A stretch of 64,000 nucleotides of DNA from Arctopsyche grandis (GCF_051622035.1 NC_135356.1:4289577-4353576), one strand, 5' to 3'; shown: positions 1 through 10,680, counted from the first letter of the stretch. Notes: a model not told the origin generated them from the sequence alone. Translations and numbers: made by a program.

Positions 1-980
1 TATTAAGCATTCATTCATACGTTAGTCGCATCACATTACTCACATATATAAATTAATTTAGTATATACATGTATACATATGTACTTTGAATTATTTATAC
101 AAACTTATCGTCATTGTTTGATGATGTAATGCTGCATGACAATGTATGGTGCAAGTGAATTTAAACATTTTTATATCGAAATAAAGAAAATATACACAAC
201 ATAACACTTTTTTGTTCTTCTGACATGTCTATGTATGTGTGTAATAACCACTGATTATAATTACAGGAGTATTTGAAAATTTAGTTTTTTTTTTAATAGA
301 CCAGTAATATGTAGATATTTGTAAAATGGATACATTTTCAATTTATACATAAAATATAATTGACAATATGAGTCGTTATATTTGAAATGGGCGTAAATTC
401 ATTTTTATTATTACAAACCTCCTTTACGTTTCACTTACGATTACAATTCAGGAAAAAGTTTGCCTCTTATCCGATCGTTTTCATACTTTGCCATATTGCT
501 CATTTTGGTCATCAATATAAGTAAATGGATCCTCCGCCATTACCATACAGATAGAATATCGTTTAAGACGCGTTTGAAGTTTGCAAATTTGAAATCTGGG
601 TGACGTATATGTAGTCTTTAGTTTTATACATAGATGGCGGTAGTAAAATAAAATTATTGGTATTTTTATTCAAAATAATAATTTATATATTTTAATATTA
701 TATACAAAACTAAAAAAGAGGTTTGTTTTAAAAAACTTTTTTGTATCTATTCTAATTATTATTCATAGCGAGAAATATTTCGGAAAACATTACATATAAT
801 GTTTAACAATATTTAATTAAAAATACTGGTGGCCTGTAATAAGTTTATTCTGCTTTTCTGACATTCTGTACATATCGAATTAAAATAAGTGATAACAATT
901 TGTGAAGTAAGTCAAATAGAAATAGTGTTTTTTCGAACTGAAATATAACGGCCCATATCTTGAAATCTCACTCTTCATAT
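1..980. other. No gene seen
   Basis: AT-rich text with short microsatellite-like CATATG/TGTATG runs; no coding segment, RNA gene or element end recognised. Confidence 0.4.
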
Positions 981-984
981 GCGG

Positions 985-1440
985 TTGAGATTCGCGAAGA
1001 GCTACGTCTGGATGCGAGACGTGGACTCTGAATACCAAGATGATCAGCCGCATCGAAGCTTTTGAGATGTGGGTCTACAGGCGTATGCTGAAGATTCCGT
1101 GGACCAAAAAGATATCAAAAGAAGCTGTCCTCGGCATGATGGGGAGAGGCAGGGAACTTGTTTCTGTCATCAAGCGGAGAAAGATGGAGTTTCTCGGACA
1201 CATGATACGGGGTCCAAAATACAAATTTCTCCGTTTGATAACCACGGGGAAAATAGAAGGAAAAAATGGATTGGCAGGAAAAAGTTATCTTGGCTTCAAA
1301 ACATGCGCATGTGGACCGATATGAGCGCCGAAGATCTGTTCCGAGCCGCTGAAGACCGATGCGGATATCTTCAAATAATCGACGAGGTGGTCGCCAACGT
1401 CCGGATGCGGACAAGGCATTAACAAGAAGAAGATCTTGAA
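985..1440 (+). pseudogene. 3' end of an RTE-type non-LTR retrotransposon (reverse transcriptase C-terminus)
   Basis: The conceptual product runs RIEAFEMWVYRRMLKIPWTK, KRRKMEFLGHMIRGPKY, then in another frame AEDLFRAAEDRCGYLQII and VANVRMRTRH. This is the familiar C-terminal tail of RTE/BovB-like reverse transcriptases. At least one frameshift near 1265 breaks it, the protein's 5' part is absent, and the end is marked by an AAGAAGAAG tail. A dead 5'-truncated copy. Confidence 0.8.
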
Positions 1441-1717
1441 ATGAATTATTCTTTAATCGTTTTGCTTCTTGCTGAGCCATCATACTCAAACCAAGATTAA
1501 TTGGCGCTACTTGACTTAGTCCATTGCATTTCTGGTGCGATTTGGGAGAGACGAGTGTGTCGCAATCTTTTGTCCATTACGTAAAATACATCCCTTGCGA
1601 TCGCAATCCTTTTTCCCATATTATTATAACATGTTGCATTTTTTTCATCTGAACTGCAATTTTAAGCATATGATTCAAGATGCATTCTACTATTACGAGC
1701 TTCAACTCGTTCAATAA

Positions 1718-1935
1718 GGGCGAAATCACACAGAGAGGCACGCGGCACGTGTTTTATTTTTAGATACTCTAGCATGCCTTGCCATCCCCGAGGCGCGCAG
1801 TCCCAAAAATCACCCCCTGTAGTGTTTTCGGTGATATTTTGTCTTTGTATTGATATAAGCTTGATGACAGTGATTGATAATGGCTGATACTATATTTGAA
1901 GAAATGTGGATGAAACTTAACAATGAACCTTTCTT
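1718..1935 (+). repeat. Dispersed repeat beginning GGGCGAAATYACACAG, copy 1
   Basis: Shares with 27060-27275 the head GGGCGAAAT-ACACAGAG, a GCGGCACGTGTTTT motif, a CCCCCTG-AGTGTTTTCGGTG block and TATTTGAAGAAAT. Shorter heads occur at 32173 and 53145. No coding capacity seen. Class unknown, probably a non-autonomous element. Confidence 0.5.
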
Positions 1936-2637
1936 GACTCGAAGCCAAGACGACGTGCTGTGCCATTCATCTCAATGTGTTTTCACCCTAATTCAATCAT
2001 TTACAACGGAGACGTTTGTTTTTCGGACTATCGAATCTAATCTAAAGTATCCGAAGCATTTGTCTTTAACACTAAATTTCTAAAGAGCCTCTTTCTTATA
2101 GGGCTCTTTACACCGCAGCAGCTTCAGTTCGTTTTGGAATAAATACTGACTTCCTGTTTAGATTTCTTGCCTCTGAAACAGGTATTTATCCCGAAACACG
2201 AACTGAAATTGCTGTTCAAACTTCACATTAATACATTAAATGACAATTATTAATAAATTTGTAAAATATATATTATATTTTTATATTTGATACAGTATTT
2301 CCTTAAATGAACAATCCATTGCAGTTTAATTCTCTTTAATAAGTTAACAACGATAATACAATAACAGTTATTTCATAATTATATGTATTTGGTAAATGAT
2401 TTTATTGCTGTTTTTTCAACATGAATGAAAAATATACTTTATATATTAAATTATGTAATACAAAATATCTAGAGAGGATGTAGCAATACGGGTCTCGGCC
2501 GAATCTCGTTTGACCGACTCGAAATATTTAAATTTTTCATCTCCTTGAATAGTAGTTTGTATATTGATGGCTTGGTGCACAGTTTACTTTTGAATTTGTA
2601 TCGAATTTTAAGTTTGTAGATGCTGGAATAATTCAGA

Positions 2638-2696
2638 TTTTTCCTTTCAAGGTAATTTATGTATACCGCATACAAATTTTACCTTGAAAGGAAAAA
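2638..2696. repeat. Perfect 18-bp hairpin
   Basis: TTTTTCCTTTCAAGGTAA at 2638-2655 pairs perfectly with 2679-2696 across a 23-nt loop. Confidence 0.6.
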
Positions 2697-2967
2697 CTTT
2701 CATAGATTTTTATGCTATTATTTATATTAAAACACATTTAAACATTTTTGCTTATCTCTAATACCAAGCATAAGAGAAGTTTCGAAACTTCAAGAGTCGG
2801 TCAAACGCGAATCAGTCAAACCCGCCAAACTGAACATACATACATACATACAGTATACTAGTGTTTCTTTTCGAGAAAAATGCCAAATTCTTGAGAATTC
2901 TCATTTTTGGAGAAATTTATAGATTTCTTGAGAATTTTTATATATGTAGCTTTTTTTTTATTATTAA

Positions 2968-3282
2968 CACAATGGTGGCCGCTGACTCATATTTGTATCA
3001 TGTTGGATGCACAACGCTTACTGGCCGCTGATACATATATGATTCACGACTGCGCGAATGCATTTTTCGTACAAGATATATTTTTCAGTCCGCTGATATA
3101 TGTCGAAAACGTGATACAAAATTGTATCATCGGCCACAAACGATTGACGCAAACGTGATACAAAAGTATATCAGTGGACTGATATATGTAGTTCGCGCAG
3201 TCATAAATCATATATGTACCAGCGGCCAATAAGCGTTGTGCACCAAACATGATACAAATATGAGTCAGCGGCCGCCATCCTG
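2968..3282. mobile_element. Foldback MITE, 315 bp, TTAA target (piggyBac-like)
   Basis: Arms of about 90 bp (CACAATGGTGGCCGCTGAC at the left, reverse complement CAGGATGGCGGCCGCTGAC at the right) face each other. TTAA lies immediately outside both ends (2964-2967 and 3283-3286), as expected for a piggyBac-type duplication. No open frame of note. Confidence 0.6.
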
Positions 3283-3295
3283 TTAAACAAAGGGG

Positions 3296-4465
3296 CGTCA
3301 TTGGGGGAGGGGGGGAGGTGGGGGGGTAGGCAGTCGCCCCCCCTAGATTTGAACAGGATTATCCACGTTGTTTAATGTAATATTATGAATTTGAATTAAA
3401 ATACTTAAACCAACAAAAATAGAAGTACTGAAATTCTTTAGAACACTCAATTTTTCCCAGAAAAAAATGTCTAAATATATTTTGTTTTGTTGTTTGTCTT
3501 GCTTTGAAAGATATTTCTAAATTCGTTTATCCTTCGAAACAAATTATTGAATAGGATTGCCTTTCTACTACTTAAAAAATGATTAAAATAAATAGTTGAA
3601 ATTCATATACACTCATTTTTTTAATATAATACACCCCCCCCTAGTAATTTATTTCTTACTGGTCAAAAATTTTGGCCCTGGGGAAAAGCTGATTGATTTT
3701 TACGAGTATTTTTAAAAGCCTTACAACCACGGCCTTTGCGTTTGAAAATATTTGATTGCAACATTTGTTTAGAATTTTTTATCACTGCATCTTTGCTTAG
3801 GTAATAAAATAAGCCACTCAGATTAGAAGGTTTGTGCCAGATGTTTGAATATACATATGCATATGTACTTTCTCGTTAGGTCGAAAGTATTCGAATGACA
3901 AAAAATTGCTGTTGATTTTCTATTAGTCTATCCAGCTTTATCTTCCTTTTGGTAATCTAAGAATCCGCTCCGATAACAATAAATCACTGGGAATAGGTTT
4001 ATATCAGCTGTCTGGTATACAACACATAAGTACATACATACGAGCTCCAATTTCGTTCGTAATTCAACGTTTAGACCTCAATATCGAATCATCTTCACAT
4101 CCTTAACAATCATTCGGTATGTATGGTCACATGTATGTATGCATACTTGCGAGAAATTCCAAATTAATGCCAATAAATATGTAATAAGGCGAGTTGTCGA
4201 GAATTTTCATTTCAATGCCTAGTCTACAAAAAATAATACATTACATTATATATGCATTTTGATCACTTTGGGATTATTAAAACCATTGCCAACTCTGAAA
4301 AATTATTTTTATGTATGTAGTTCTTGTTCTAAAAATTTTAAATCCCCTATCATATAATATTTAGCACAACTGGACAAAATTTTAGCACTTATTTAGATCA
4401 CACTTCATATATACACTCTAATGGAATATAATATATAATACATAAACTCTAATGGAATATGTTTG
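3296..4465. other. No gene seen
   Basis: AT-rich sequence with a G-rich run at 3302-3330 and short C runs near 3340 and 3637. No coding, RNA or element ends recognised. Confidence 0.4.
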
Positions 4466-4470
4466 GGTTT

Positions 4471-4815
4471 GGTGCAAACGATCGACAAGCGCCAGACAGA
4501 CTGAACCACAGATTAACTGGATGGCTGCTTTAAACGCAATTCTCGACTTCACGAATGAAAGATTGCACATCAGATGACGAGTAACCTTTCGATGTGCACA
4601 GATGCAATTATTAAAATTGAGTTGGATCTTTCTGGCGAGTTTAATAAGGCAAAATTCGGAACTATCAGAAGCAAAGAATGTATACAGGGTAGGTATGTAG
4701 GTAGAGACTTTGGGTAGATTTCGCTTAGTGTAAGTGCGAGCAGTGCGCACGCATAAGGTACACGTGTCGTTAATCTGTGGTTCAGTCTGTCTGGCGCTTG
4801 TCGATCGTTTGCACC
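4471..4815. mobile_element. MITE with perfect 47-bp terminal inverted repeats, adjacent to Vps37A stop
   Basis: Positions 4471-4517 (starting GGTGCAAACGATCGACAAGC) are an exact reverse complement of 4769-4815. The interior shares about 135 bp (AGATTGCACATCAGATGACG and CTTTCTGGCGAGTTTAATAA) with 9590-9735. The target duplication is not clear. The element occupies the presumptive 3'UTR of Vps37A. Confidence 0.7.
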
Positions 4816-4827
4816 GCATCATTAAAA

Positions 4828-5022
4828 TTAAATGGAAATTTTATCTAGTTGCGACAACTGATGCAATAATCTGTCGTGTCGGGCCCTTCTGATATGTCCC
4901 AAGCCTCGTTTCATTTCATAATTCTTCAAGAATGTATCGCAGTCTAGCTCGCCTTGCAGGAATGATTCCGCCAAATGTTCAGACTCTTCATCGGCTTTAG
5001 CCGTCGAATCCGCCAACATTGC
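4828..5022 (-). CDS. Vps37A: Vps37A exon 6, terminal
   Basis: Encodes AMLADSTAKADEESEHLAES to HQLSQLDKISI and the TAA stop. ESEHLAESFLQGELDCDTFL and RRARHDRLLHQL correspond to the C-terminal Mod_r helices (human ESDNIAEDFLEGK, RRAKEEKL). The stop lies only 12 bp from the inverted-repeat element at 4471-4815. Confidence 0.85.
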   Translation of the reverse strand, partial: AMLADSTAKADEESEHLAESFLQGELDCDTFLKNYEMKRGLGHIRRARHDRLLHQLSQLDKISI

Positions 5023-7966
5023 CTGGTAATTACACAACAAAATACATTAGCGAGACATCGTGTTATAGATAATAAATTTTTGAAATCATATTCAAATAGT
5101 GGTGACATTGCGCGTAGGATGGTTTTTTGCCAATTTGATGGAGGAAATGTTTCAACAATGAATTCAGATAAATTGGCAAACGATCGACTTGGAGTCACAA
5201 ATATCCAAGTCTGAGTATTGAAGATTAGCAGGGGATCGAAGCCGGTAACCTCTCAGTGCTAAATATAAAGGTTGTGGATATTTGCAGGTATTTGTGGCCA
5301 TGCACCCTTTTTTTTGATCTTTCGACTTAGGATCTTTCGATTTTCGATCTTTGCCTTCCGATATTTGGTTTTTCGTGCATTTCTAATTCGATCCCGTGGG
5401 GCAGACCCATAATGAACATAGAAGTAGAATGCATAGAATCGCTCTCAGCCTCCAAAAATGTTGATACAAAAACTCTGCACGGCAGAGTTAGTTCATTGTT
5501 TGCTAAACTTCGTCTCTCTCTCTTCTGACTTTCCGTCTCTCTCTTCGATGGCTCGCTTTTAGACGATACTTTTGTTAACAATGACCATTCTATGCATTCT
5601 ACTTCTATGATAATGAACGATTGATTAAACAAGTCTAGCATACATTAAATGTAAGAAATTATAATCGGATTATAAGTTCAAGCGCATGCGCAGAAGGCTT
5701 TGCGCCTGTCGCAGATATAGTATCTGCAAATAGCCAATAATTCGTAGATATAGTACCTGCAAATAGCCACAACCAAATATAAATGCAACCACCAAGCCAT
5801 ACTGCTGGCTAAATTAATAAATGAATTACCAGAATAGCCTGTGAAGTATAAATAGTACATAGTTTTTCATATTTGGTTTGTAGCGTTTCGTAATTGGTTT
5901 TCAGTTCGCTCATGGATTCTAATCTTTCGATGACGTCCTTCTTCAAATCATCCAATGTTTTCTGCTTTGAAAGATTTTCTTCTGAAAAACAAATTACATA
6001 CACAAGGTCAAACCATTAAAGTGGAACATTAGTTATGCTTTGTCTCGTATTTTAATAGTTTTTCTGAACGTAAGGTCGGCTTACTCGCTAATTGCTCAAT
6101 TTGATCCATGTGTTCTTGTATTATTGTATCGACTTCGACAGTTTGCGGCAACTTTTCTATGAACTTATCTTGTAGATCGACGCTATTTGTCAGATTGTTT
6201 AACTCGTCAATGGACAGCGACTGTAGTTCAGGAAATGCTGGCACTTTTACAGGAGAAGCAACTACATGTGTACAACAAATACGTCTCAATATACACAAAT
6301 ATTTAACATACAGAACATATTCATTTGACGGATACTATTGTTTGAAATAGCATACTGTGCTTATCAGGCACTTTGCTGACAATCCTGACAAGAGATTGCT
6401 GATTCAGATTTTACTCATATTGCATATTGACACAGCTATATGTTAAAATTGAATGATTTAACAATAAGGTATTTAGATTATACGAACCTGACAATGATGG
6501 TGAATTGTGTGCGGTACTATTTTGTGATATATTCTGTTGATTCAAATTCAAATCAACTTCACTTCTATTGGGGGGGGTTTCCTCCAACAATTTGGGTGGG
6601 TTTTGTTCCAACTCTCGTATAATGGCTTGAACTATGCGACCCAAATCGGAATGAATTGTATACTGCAAGATCAAAACAATGATAGATTGCACTCGGATAT
6701 AATATTGTTGCGTAGGGGTGGGTGGAGGATCCAAGTAAAAGGCCAACAGTCGTTTCGCAGCATTTATTGATGATTAAGGAGATACACGCACTGGCAGTGC
6801 TCAGTCCAGAATGACATGATATCGCCTACGTACCGCCTTATAAAGGGTAGATCTCTCAGGACGTCTAATCTGTTTACCTGTTGTATAGTCACATATTCGG
6901 ATATGTATTTCCACGACATTGGGTCTCCCCGTACAGATTCTGATAAAGGACTTATAACGGTCATTGTTAAGCCTAAATGCACTTAGAGTCCAGATATAAT
7001 CCTGGAAGTAAGTGCAAGCACTTAGTTAATCCGATAACAGATATCCGTTGGTCTAAGTGCAAGCACTTATTTAATCCGATAACAGATAACCCCTGAACGG
7101 TCACATAGTCTCTGGGATTCTATTCGCTTAATCCGCGGCGTACGTAACAATATCTTGATTCAATTCAGTAGTGCAAAGACGACGAAAGAAAGGAAAATGT
7201 CATAAGTTTGCATTCATTTAGTATAAAAAAGAAATGTGGTTGTCAAAAATGATACAATTAAAATTAAATTTGTGGGCTTATTCTAAGAGGAATTACAAAT
7301 AATGATCATACGTTTATCAGTCCGGGTGCGGATACGATGCTGCAGTTATCTTCAGCTACCCACGGATGGATAATGAGAGGTCTCACCGATAGCACTGGAG
7401 CTTCCTGCGGAAAGTTTGAACCCAATACCACCTCTAGGAACATTTGAATGTTGCCCGATGTGAATTCAACACTATACTCGGCGTTCTCTTTGATTTCTGC
7501 AACACTTTATTAATACAAAACAATAAATATTATGTAGATTTCTGTGTACACATATAAAATCATAATAACTTAATTTCAAGTCTGGTTGATATGAATACGA
7601 TTTCAATAAAAAATAATATATACAGTATTTTGTAGGTTCATTATAGTGGTGTTGAAATGGAGGCAACAATGTACATATGTATTACTAAATTCGCTGACTC
7701 ATCTTACATTTAAAATAAAACGTTTGACAGCGCTATGTTAAAAAGTTATCGTGTAACATTTGATCCTAATTGCGTGGTTGCAATTAGGATGAATTTCGCA
7801 AATAGCAGACACAAGTGTTCAATATTATTGCAATGATATACATACATACATATTATTATAAATTAATGTTCTAAATAAAAGAAAAATACTTGTCATTGAA
7901 TATTTTCAATGTGTCTATCTGTCGACGACGCTTTTCAGTTTCTGTTACGAAATTTCGTGCAAGCAT
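4828..7966 (-). CDS. Vps37A: Vps37A-like ESCRT-I subunit, whole gene (6 exons plus probable micro-exon)
   Basis: The product is a subunit of ESCRT-I, the cytosolic/endosomal complex that sorts ubiquitinated cargo into multivesicular bodies. Exons on the minus strand are 7966-7890, (7693-7686), 7496-7312, 6662-6488, 6261-6085, 5981-5830 and 5022-4828. With the 8-bp micro-exon the reading frame is continuous for 322 aa; human VPS37A is 397 aa. Residues about 29-120 form a UEV-like N-terminal region (FPQEAPVLSVRP, then HSDLGRIVQAI). Residues 155-170 carry FPELQSLSIDELNNL, which resembles the VPS37A-specific start of the Mod_r domain. Residues about 165-320 are the predicted coiled Mod_r domain, with EESEHLAESFLQGELD and FLKNYEMKR near the end. 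The start is the first Met of the conserved EKRRRQIDTL block; the upstream open frame looks like 5'UTR. Introns carry a solo LTR and part of a palindrome. The family call is from remembered similarity, not a search. Confidence 0.85.
5305..5390 (+). repeat. Half copy of the 34010-34398 palindrome in Vps37A intron 5
   Basis: Contains GATCTTTCGACTTAGGATCT, TTTTCGATCTTTGCCTTCCG and GATATTTGGTTTTTC, matching the right arm of the palindrome at 34010-34398. The other arm is absent here. Confidence 0.6.
5408..5622. repeat. Inverted-repeat element in Vps37A intron 5
   Basis: AGAAGTAGAATGCATAGAAT near 5420 is mirrored by ATTCTATGCATTCTACTTCT near 5590. The interior has a (TC)n-rich stretch. Likely a small foldback element; no duplication identified. 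Confidence 0.5.
5830..5981 (-). CDS. Vps37A: Vps37A exon 5
   Basis: Encodes the heptad-rich segment (K)ENLSKQKTLDDLKKDVIERL to YTSQAIL of the Mod_r domain. Acceptor TTTTTCAG, donor GTAATT. Confidence 0.8.
6085..6261 (-). CDS. Vps37A: Vps37A exon 4
   Basis: Encodes VASPVKVPAFPELQSLSI and the start of the Mod_r coiled coil (EVDTIIQEHMDQIEQLA). Frame phases match exons 3 and 5 exactly. Donor GTAAGC. Confidence 0.8.
6488..6662 (-). CDS. Vps37A: Vps37A exon 3
   Basis: Encodes YTIHSDLGRIVQAIIRELEQ, then a Pro/Asn-rich linker ending PSLS. The HSDLG motif is shared with VPS37A relatives. Acceptor CTTGCAG, donor GTTCGT, one base left over. Confidence 0.8.
6706..7149 (-). mobile_element. Solo LTR (Gypsy-like, 4-bp TSD ATAT) in Vps37A intron, sense orientation
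   Basis: On the minus strand it runs TGTTACGTACG...CCTACGCAACA, with TG/CA termini and the direct duplication ATAT at 6702-6705 and 7150-7153. It includes TATAAGG, AATAAA and two copies of an AGTGCAAGCACTTA-TTAATCC unit. Three relatives occur at 12106, 25845 and 42853. It lies 43 bp from the exon 3 acceptor. Confidence 0.8.
7312..7496 (-). CDS. Vps37A: Vps37A exon 2
   Basis: Encodes IKENAEYSVEF through NFPQEAPVLSVRPLIIHPWV to PGLIN, the UEV-like core of VPS37A. The acceptor is TTGCAG, the donor is GTATGA after AAC, and the exon ends at a codon boundary. Confidence 0.8.
7686..7693 (-). CDS. Vps37A: Candidate 8-bp micro-exon of Vps37A
   Basis: Exon 1 ends with two bases of a codon while exon 2 needs one preceding base, so direct joining shifts the frame. 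An exon of length 3n+2 is required. This octamer, flanked by AG before and GTAATA after, restores the frame (N-E-F-K) and gives about the spacing seen in human VPS37A. The acceptor has a weak pyrimidine tract. An AG-8-GT pattern is expected about once or twice by chance in this intron, so this is a proposal. Confidence 0.3.
7890..7966 (-). CDS. Vps37A: Vps37A exon 1 (coding part)
   Basis: Starts MLARNFVTETEKRRRQIDTL and ends after two bases of codon 26 at a GTATTT donor. The RRRQIDTL block matches the N-terminal KQRQIESL of VPS37A proteins. The open frame continues upstream to 8083 without similarity I recognise, so 7966 is the preferred start. Confidence 0.75.
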
Positions 7967-8102
7967 TTTTAGGTTATTTACTTTATAATCTGTCAAATTG
8001 GCTAATCTTGACACTTGGAAGTGTTTCCATTCGATACATTTAGTGTTGCTACTGTCAAAAAAAATCTGATGTGACCAACCCATGTCTTTGAGGTTCGGTG
8101 AT

Positions 8103-8589
8103 TACTAGTCAAATGTGAACCGTTCACAGGACAACTGGTCGCTCTAGATCAGTCACACGTTATCACCCGTCACACTAAAACTGGTCACACCCCAAAATCG
8201 GTCAACCAGTTTTCTCGTGACCGTTTTTAGGGTGTGACCAGTTTTAGGGTGTGACCAGTTTTAGTGTAACGGGTGATCATGTGCAGTGGCGTAGCCAGGA
8301 TTTTGTCAGGGGGGGGGGGGTTTGACAGGAAAAAAGGCAAGATAATTTATATTTAATTAATATAAAACCACAACATATAAACATAAAGTAAAGCTAACTG
8401 CTAACTGAAGTGTATGATGCAATCAACCGATAAATTGCAACAGGAGTGGGATATTTTGCTGCCGACTGCACTCCGCCAAGGGGGGGGGGGTCCAGACCCC
8501 CCGGACCCCCCCTTCGCTACGCCACTGATCATGTGTGACCAATCTAGAGCGACCGGTTGTCCTGTGACTAGTTCACATATGACTAGTAG
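8103..8589. repeat. Palindromic element rich in GTGACCAGTTTTAG, interrupted by a MITE
   Basis: The left arm (ACTAGTCAAATGTGAAC, ACAACTGGTCGCTCTAGATC, CACACTAAAACTGGTCACAC) is mirrored by TGACCAGTTTTAGTGTAACG and, beyond the nested MITE at 8284-8527, by TCTAGAGCGACCGGTTGTCC and GTTCACATATGACTAGT. A foldback element that predates the MITE. Confidence 0.7.
8284..8527. mobile_element. hAT-type MITE, 244 bp, TSD ATCATGTG
   Basis: CAGTGGCGTAGCCAGG at the left and CTTCGCTACGCCACTG at the right are inverted ends. The exact 8-bp direct repeat ATCATGTG flanks it (8276-8283 and 8528-8535), diagnostic of hAT transposition. Long G and C runs lie just inside the ends. Confidence 0.85.
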
Positions 8590-8599
8590 TCCGTATACC

Positions 8600-9540
8600 G
8601 TATTTGAATATGAGAAGTATTAACCCTCCCTCCCTCACCGAAGTGGGATATGCAAGTGCCCCAATTTTTATGTTTTTCATAATAACTATGTGATTTTCAA
8701 AGCTATATACACCCTATATTTTTTGTATTCCTAGAATGAATTACAAGATTTTTTTTTTAATAGATTTTGTATGATTTAGAAAAAGGGTATATCGTAAACA
8801 AATACATATATACATTACTACGTTCCAAAGTATGATTTAAAGGCGGTAGCGATAAGTCATGTTTTTGACTGTTCGCTTGCATATTCTCGTTGATCGATGA
8901 ATCAATGCGAGAGAAACAGACAGCTATATTTTCGTAAGTTATTGTTTTCGTTGCTTTCGGCGCGTGGCTATTGAGTCGTGCAGTCGCCTATTGGCCTTAC
9001 TTATGCGCGTTTGCGTGTTGATGCTTGTCGTTGTTTTTTAATACAAAAATAGTCAAAAACATGCTATAGGACTAAAACTTTTTTTATGTTGATGTATAAA
9101 ATGATTAATAAGATATATATTGAACCTATTTGTATGGAGAAAAGCTGCATTTTGATTAAAAAATACTGGGGTCTTACTCGACCCCGGTTCAGGACACTCG
9201 TTTGATCTCGACGCTCCGTCCTTCAAAGGTTAAAAACAAAGTTCGATAATGACACGTATGTACGGTTCGGTGATTATTGCCCACAAAGCGCTCGCCCAAA
9301 AGTCACTAAAATCTTTATAACGGAACATCTGGCAGCCGAAAAGTTCACCATACTCACGAGAACCCGAGTGTTAAATATTCCGTATTCGAGATTTTCATTG
9401 TAAAAAATATCTTTTGGGCGTAATAATCGAATTACTGTATGTACATACACATTCACACTTATCGGCCACAATAAAAATTAACCAAAAAAACAGACAAGAG
9501 AGACTGGACGTTTTCAAGTTCATTCATGAAAATATAGTGT
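8600..9540. other. No gene seen
   Basis: Mixed sequence with a slightly less AT-rich patch at 8820-9030. No convincing frame, splice sites or element termini. Confidence 0.35.
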
Positions 9541-9547
9541 TTTTGGA

Positions 9548-9735
9548 TGCGGTGCATCCACTCTAAAATTAACAGATTAACAGAACGGCAGCTTTAAACG
9601 TAATTCTCGTTTTCTCGAATGATAGATTGCACATCAGATGACGAGTAACCTTTCGATGTGCACAGATGCAATTATTAAAATTGAGTTGGATCTTTCTGGC
9701 GAGTTTAATAAGGCAAGATTCGATAAGTTCCGAAT
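9548..9735. repeat. Second copy of the interior of the 4471-4815 MITE
   Basis: Begins GATGCGGTGCATCC, like the outer end of the first copy, and then matches its interior with few differences, to AATAAGGCAAGATTCG. The long inverted arm is degenerate and the right half is missing. Confidence 0.6.
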
Positions 9736-9739
9736 CTTG

Positions 9740-10510
9740 CCATATTAAACTCAATTCAAAAAAACATCTATGGATTTAGATTTTGTACATAATTTTTACA
9801 AATTATACACACAATAAATACAGAAGATTTGTGACAACAGGAAAGATGATTTTTTGCCAATTTTGAGGAACCGTTTCAACAATGATCAGATAAAATTGGC
9901 ATACTGCAGGCTTAATATGTATATAATTATGTATAATAATGTGTAATTAATATGTATATAATTAATGTATAACAAAATAGAAAAAAAATATTAAAAGACA
10001 TCATAATATATGCCTTAGAAATTATTGAGCAACTTTTTCATACCATATTTAATATACTTATGATTTTTTAATAAAACGATTAATTTTCTCAGTATTTTGA
10101 CATTTGAAACAAATATTTTATAAACAATTATGATATGAATTTCTTATTTATTATCAAGTGTGTATATTTTTGAATTTTTTTTCTTAACATTTCTTTTTCA
10201 TATATTTTCTGTACATACGTAAATATGTACATACAATAGGGGTCCTAACCTTGGTATTCGAAGACTTGATTATTCGTTCGTTTTATAATATTCGACTATT
10301 CGAATATTTTGGTTCGAATATTCGAACAACAAGAAAGGAAAAGCTAAAAACATTGTTGATATATAACATTATATTTGAAAACGGGAATTTTCCTAATGTC
10401 AGAAAATAATTTTACATATGCGCAAATATAATATGTTTAAAATGAAACAAAAATATTTTGAAAATACTTTATTTTGACGTTTTTTTTTATAATAAAGAAG
10501 TTATAGTATG
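9740..10510. other. No gene seen; ATTCGAATATTCG-rich patch
   Basis: At 10255-10330 and, beyond Helitron A copy 1, at 10705-10770, clusters of ATTCGAATATT palindromes suggest the two ends of an older element interrupted by the Helitron. Confidence 0.4.
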
Positions 10511-10514
10511 CATA

Positions 10515-10680
10515 CTAGTTGTTTTACCCGGTTTCGCTCAATATTTGTAATATAAACAGCTTAAACATGGCGAATCTAACAGTAAATATTCATTTGCTTT
10601 GTATGTATTTGTCGTCTTACTTACATACACAGTCTCTTAAATACTTACATAAAAAGTCTCTTTCGAAATTATATATTAGA
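10515..10680 (-). mobile_element. Helitron-like element, family A, copy 1
   Basis: Read on the minus strand it starts TCTAATATATAATTTCGAAA and ends GGGTAAAACAACTAG, with a host A before and T after. A GC hairpin (CGAGCGAAGCCGGG type) precedes the CTAG end. Non-autonomous. Relatives are at 13352, 33470, 35532, 40440 and 50936. Confidence 0.6.
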
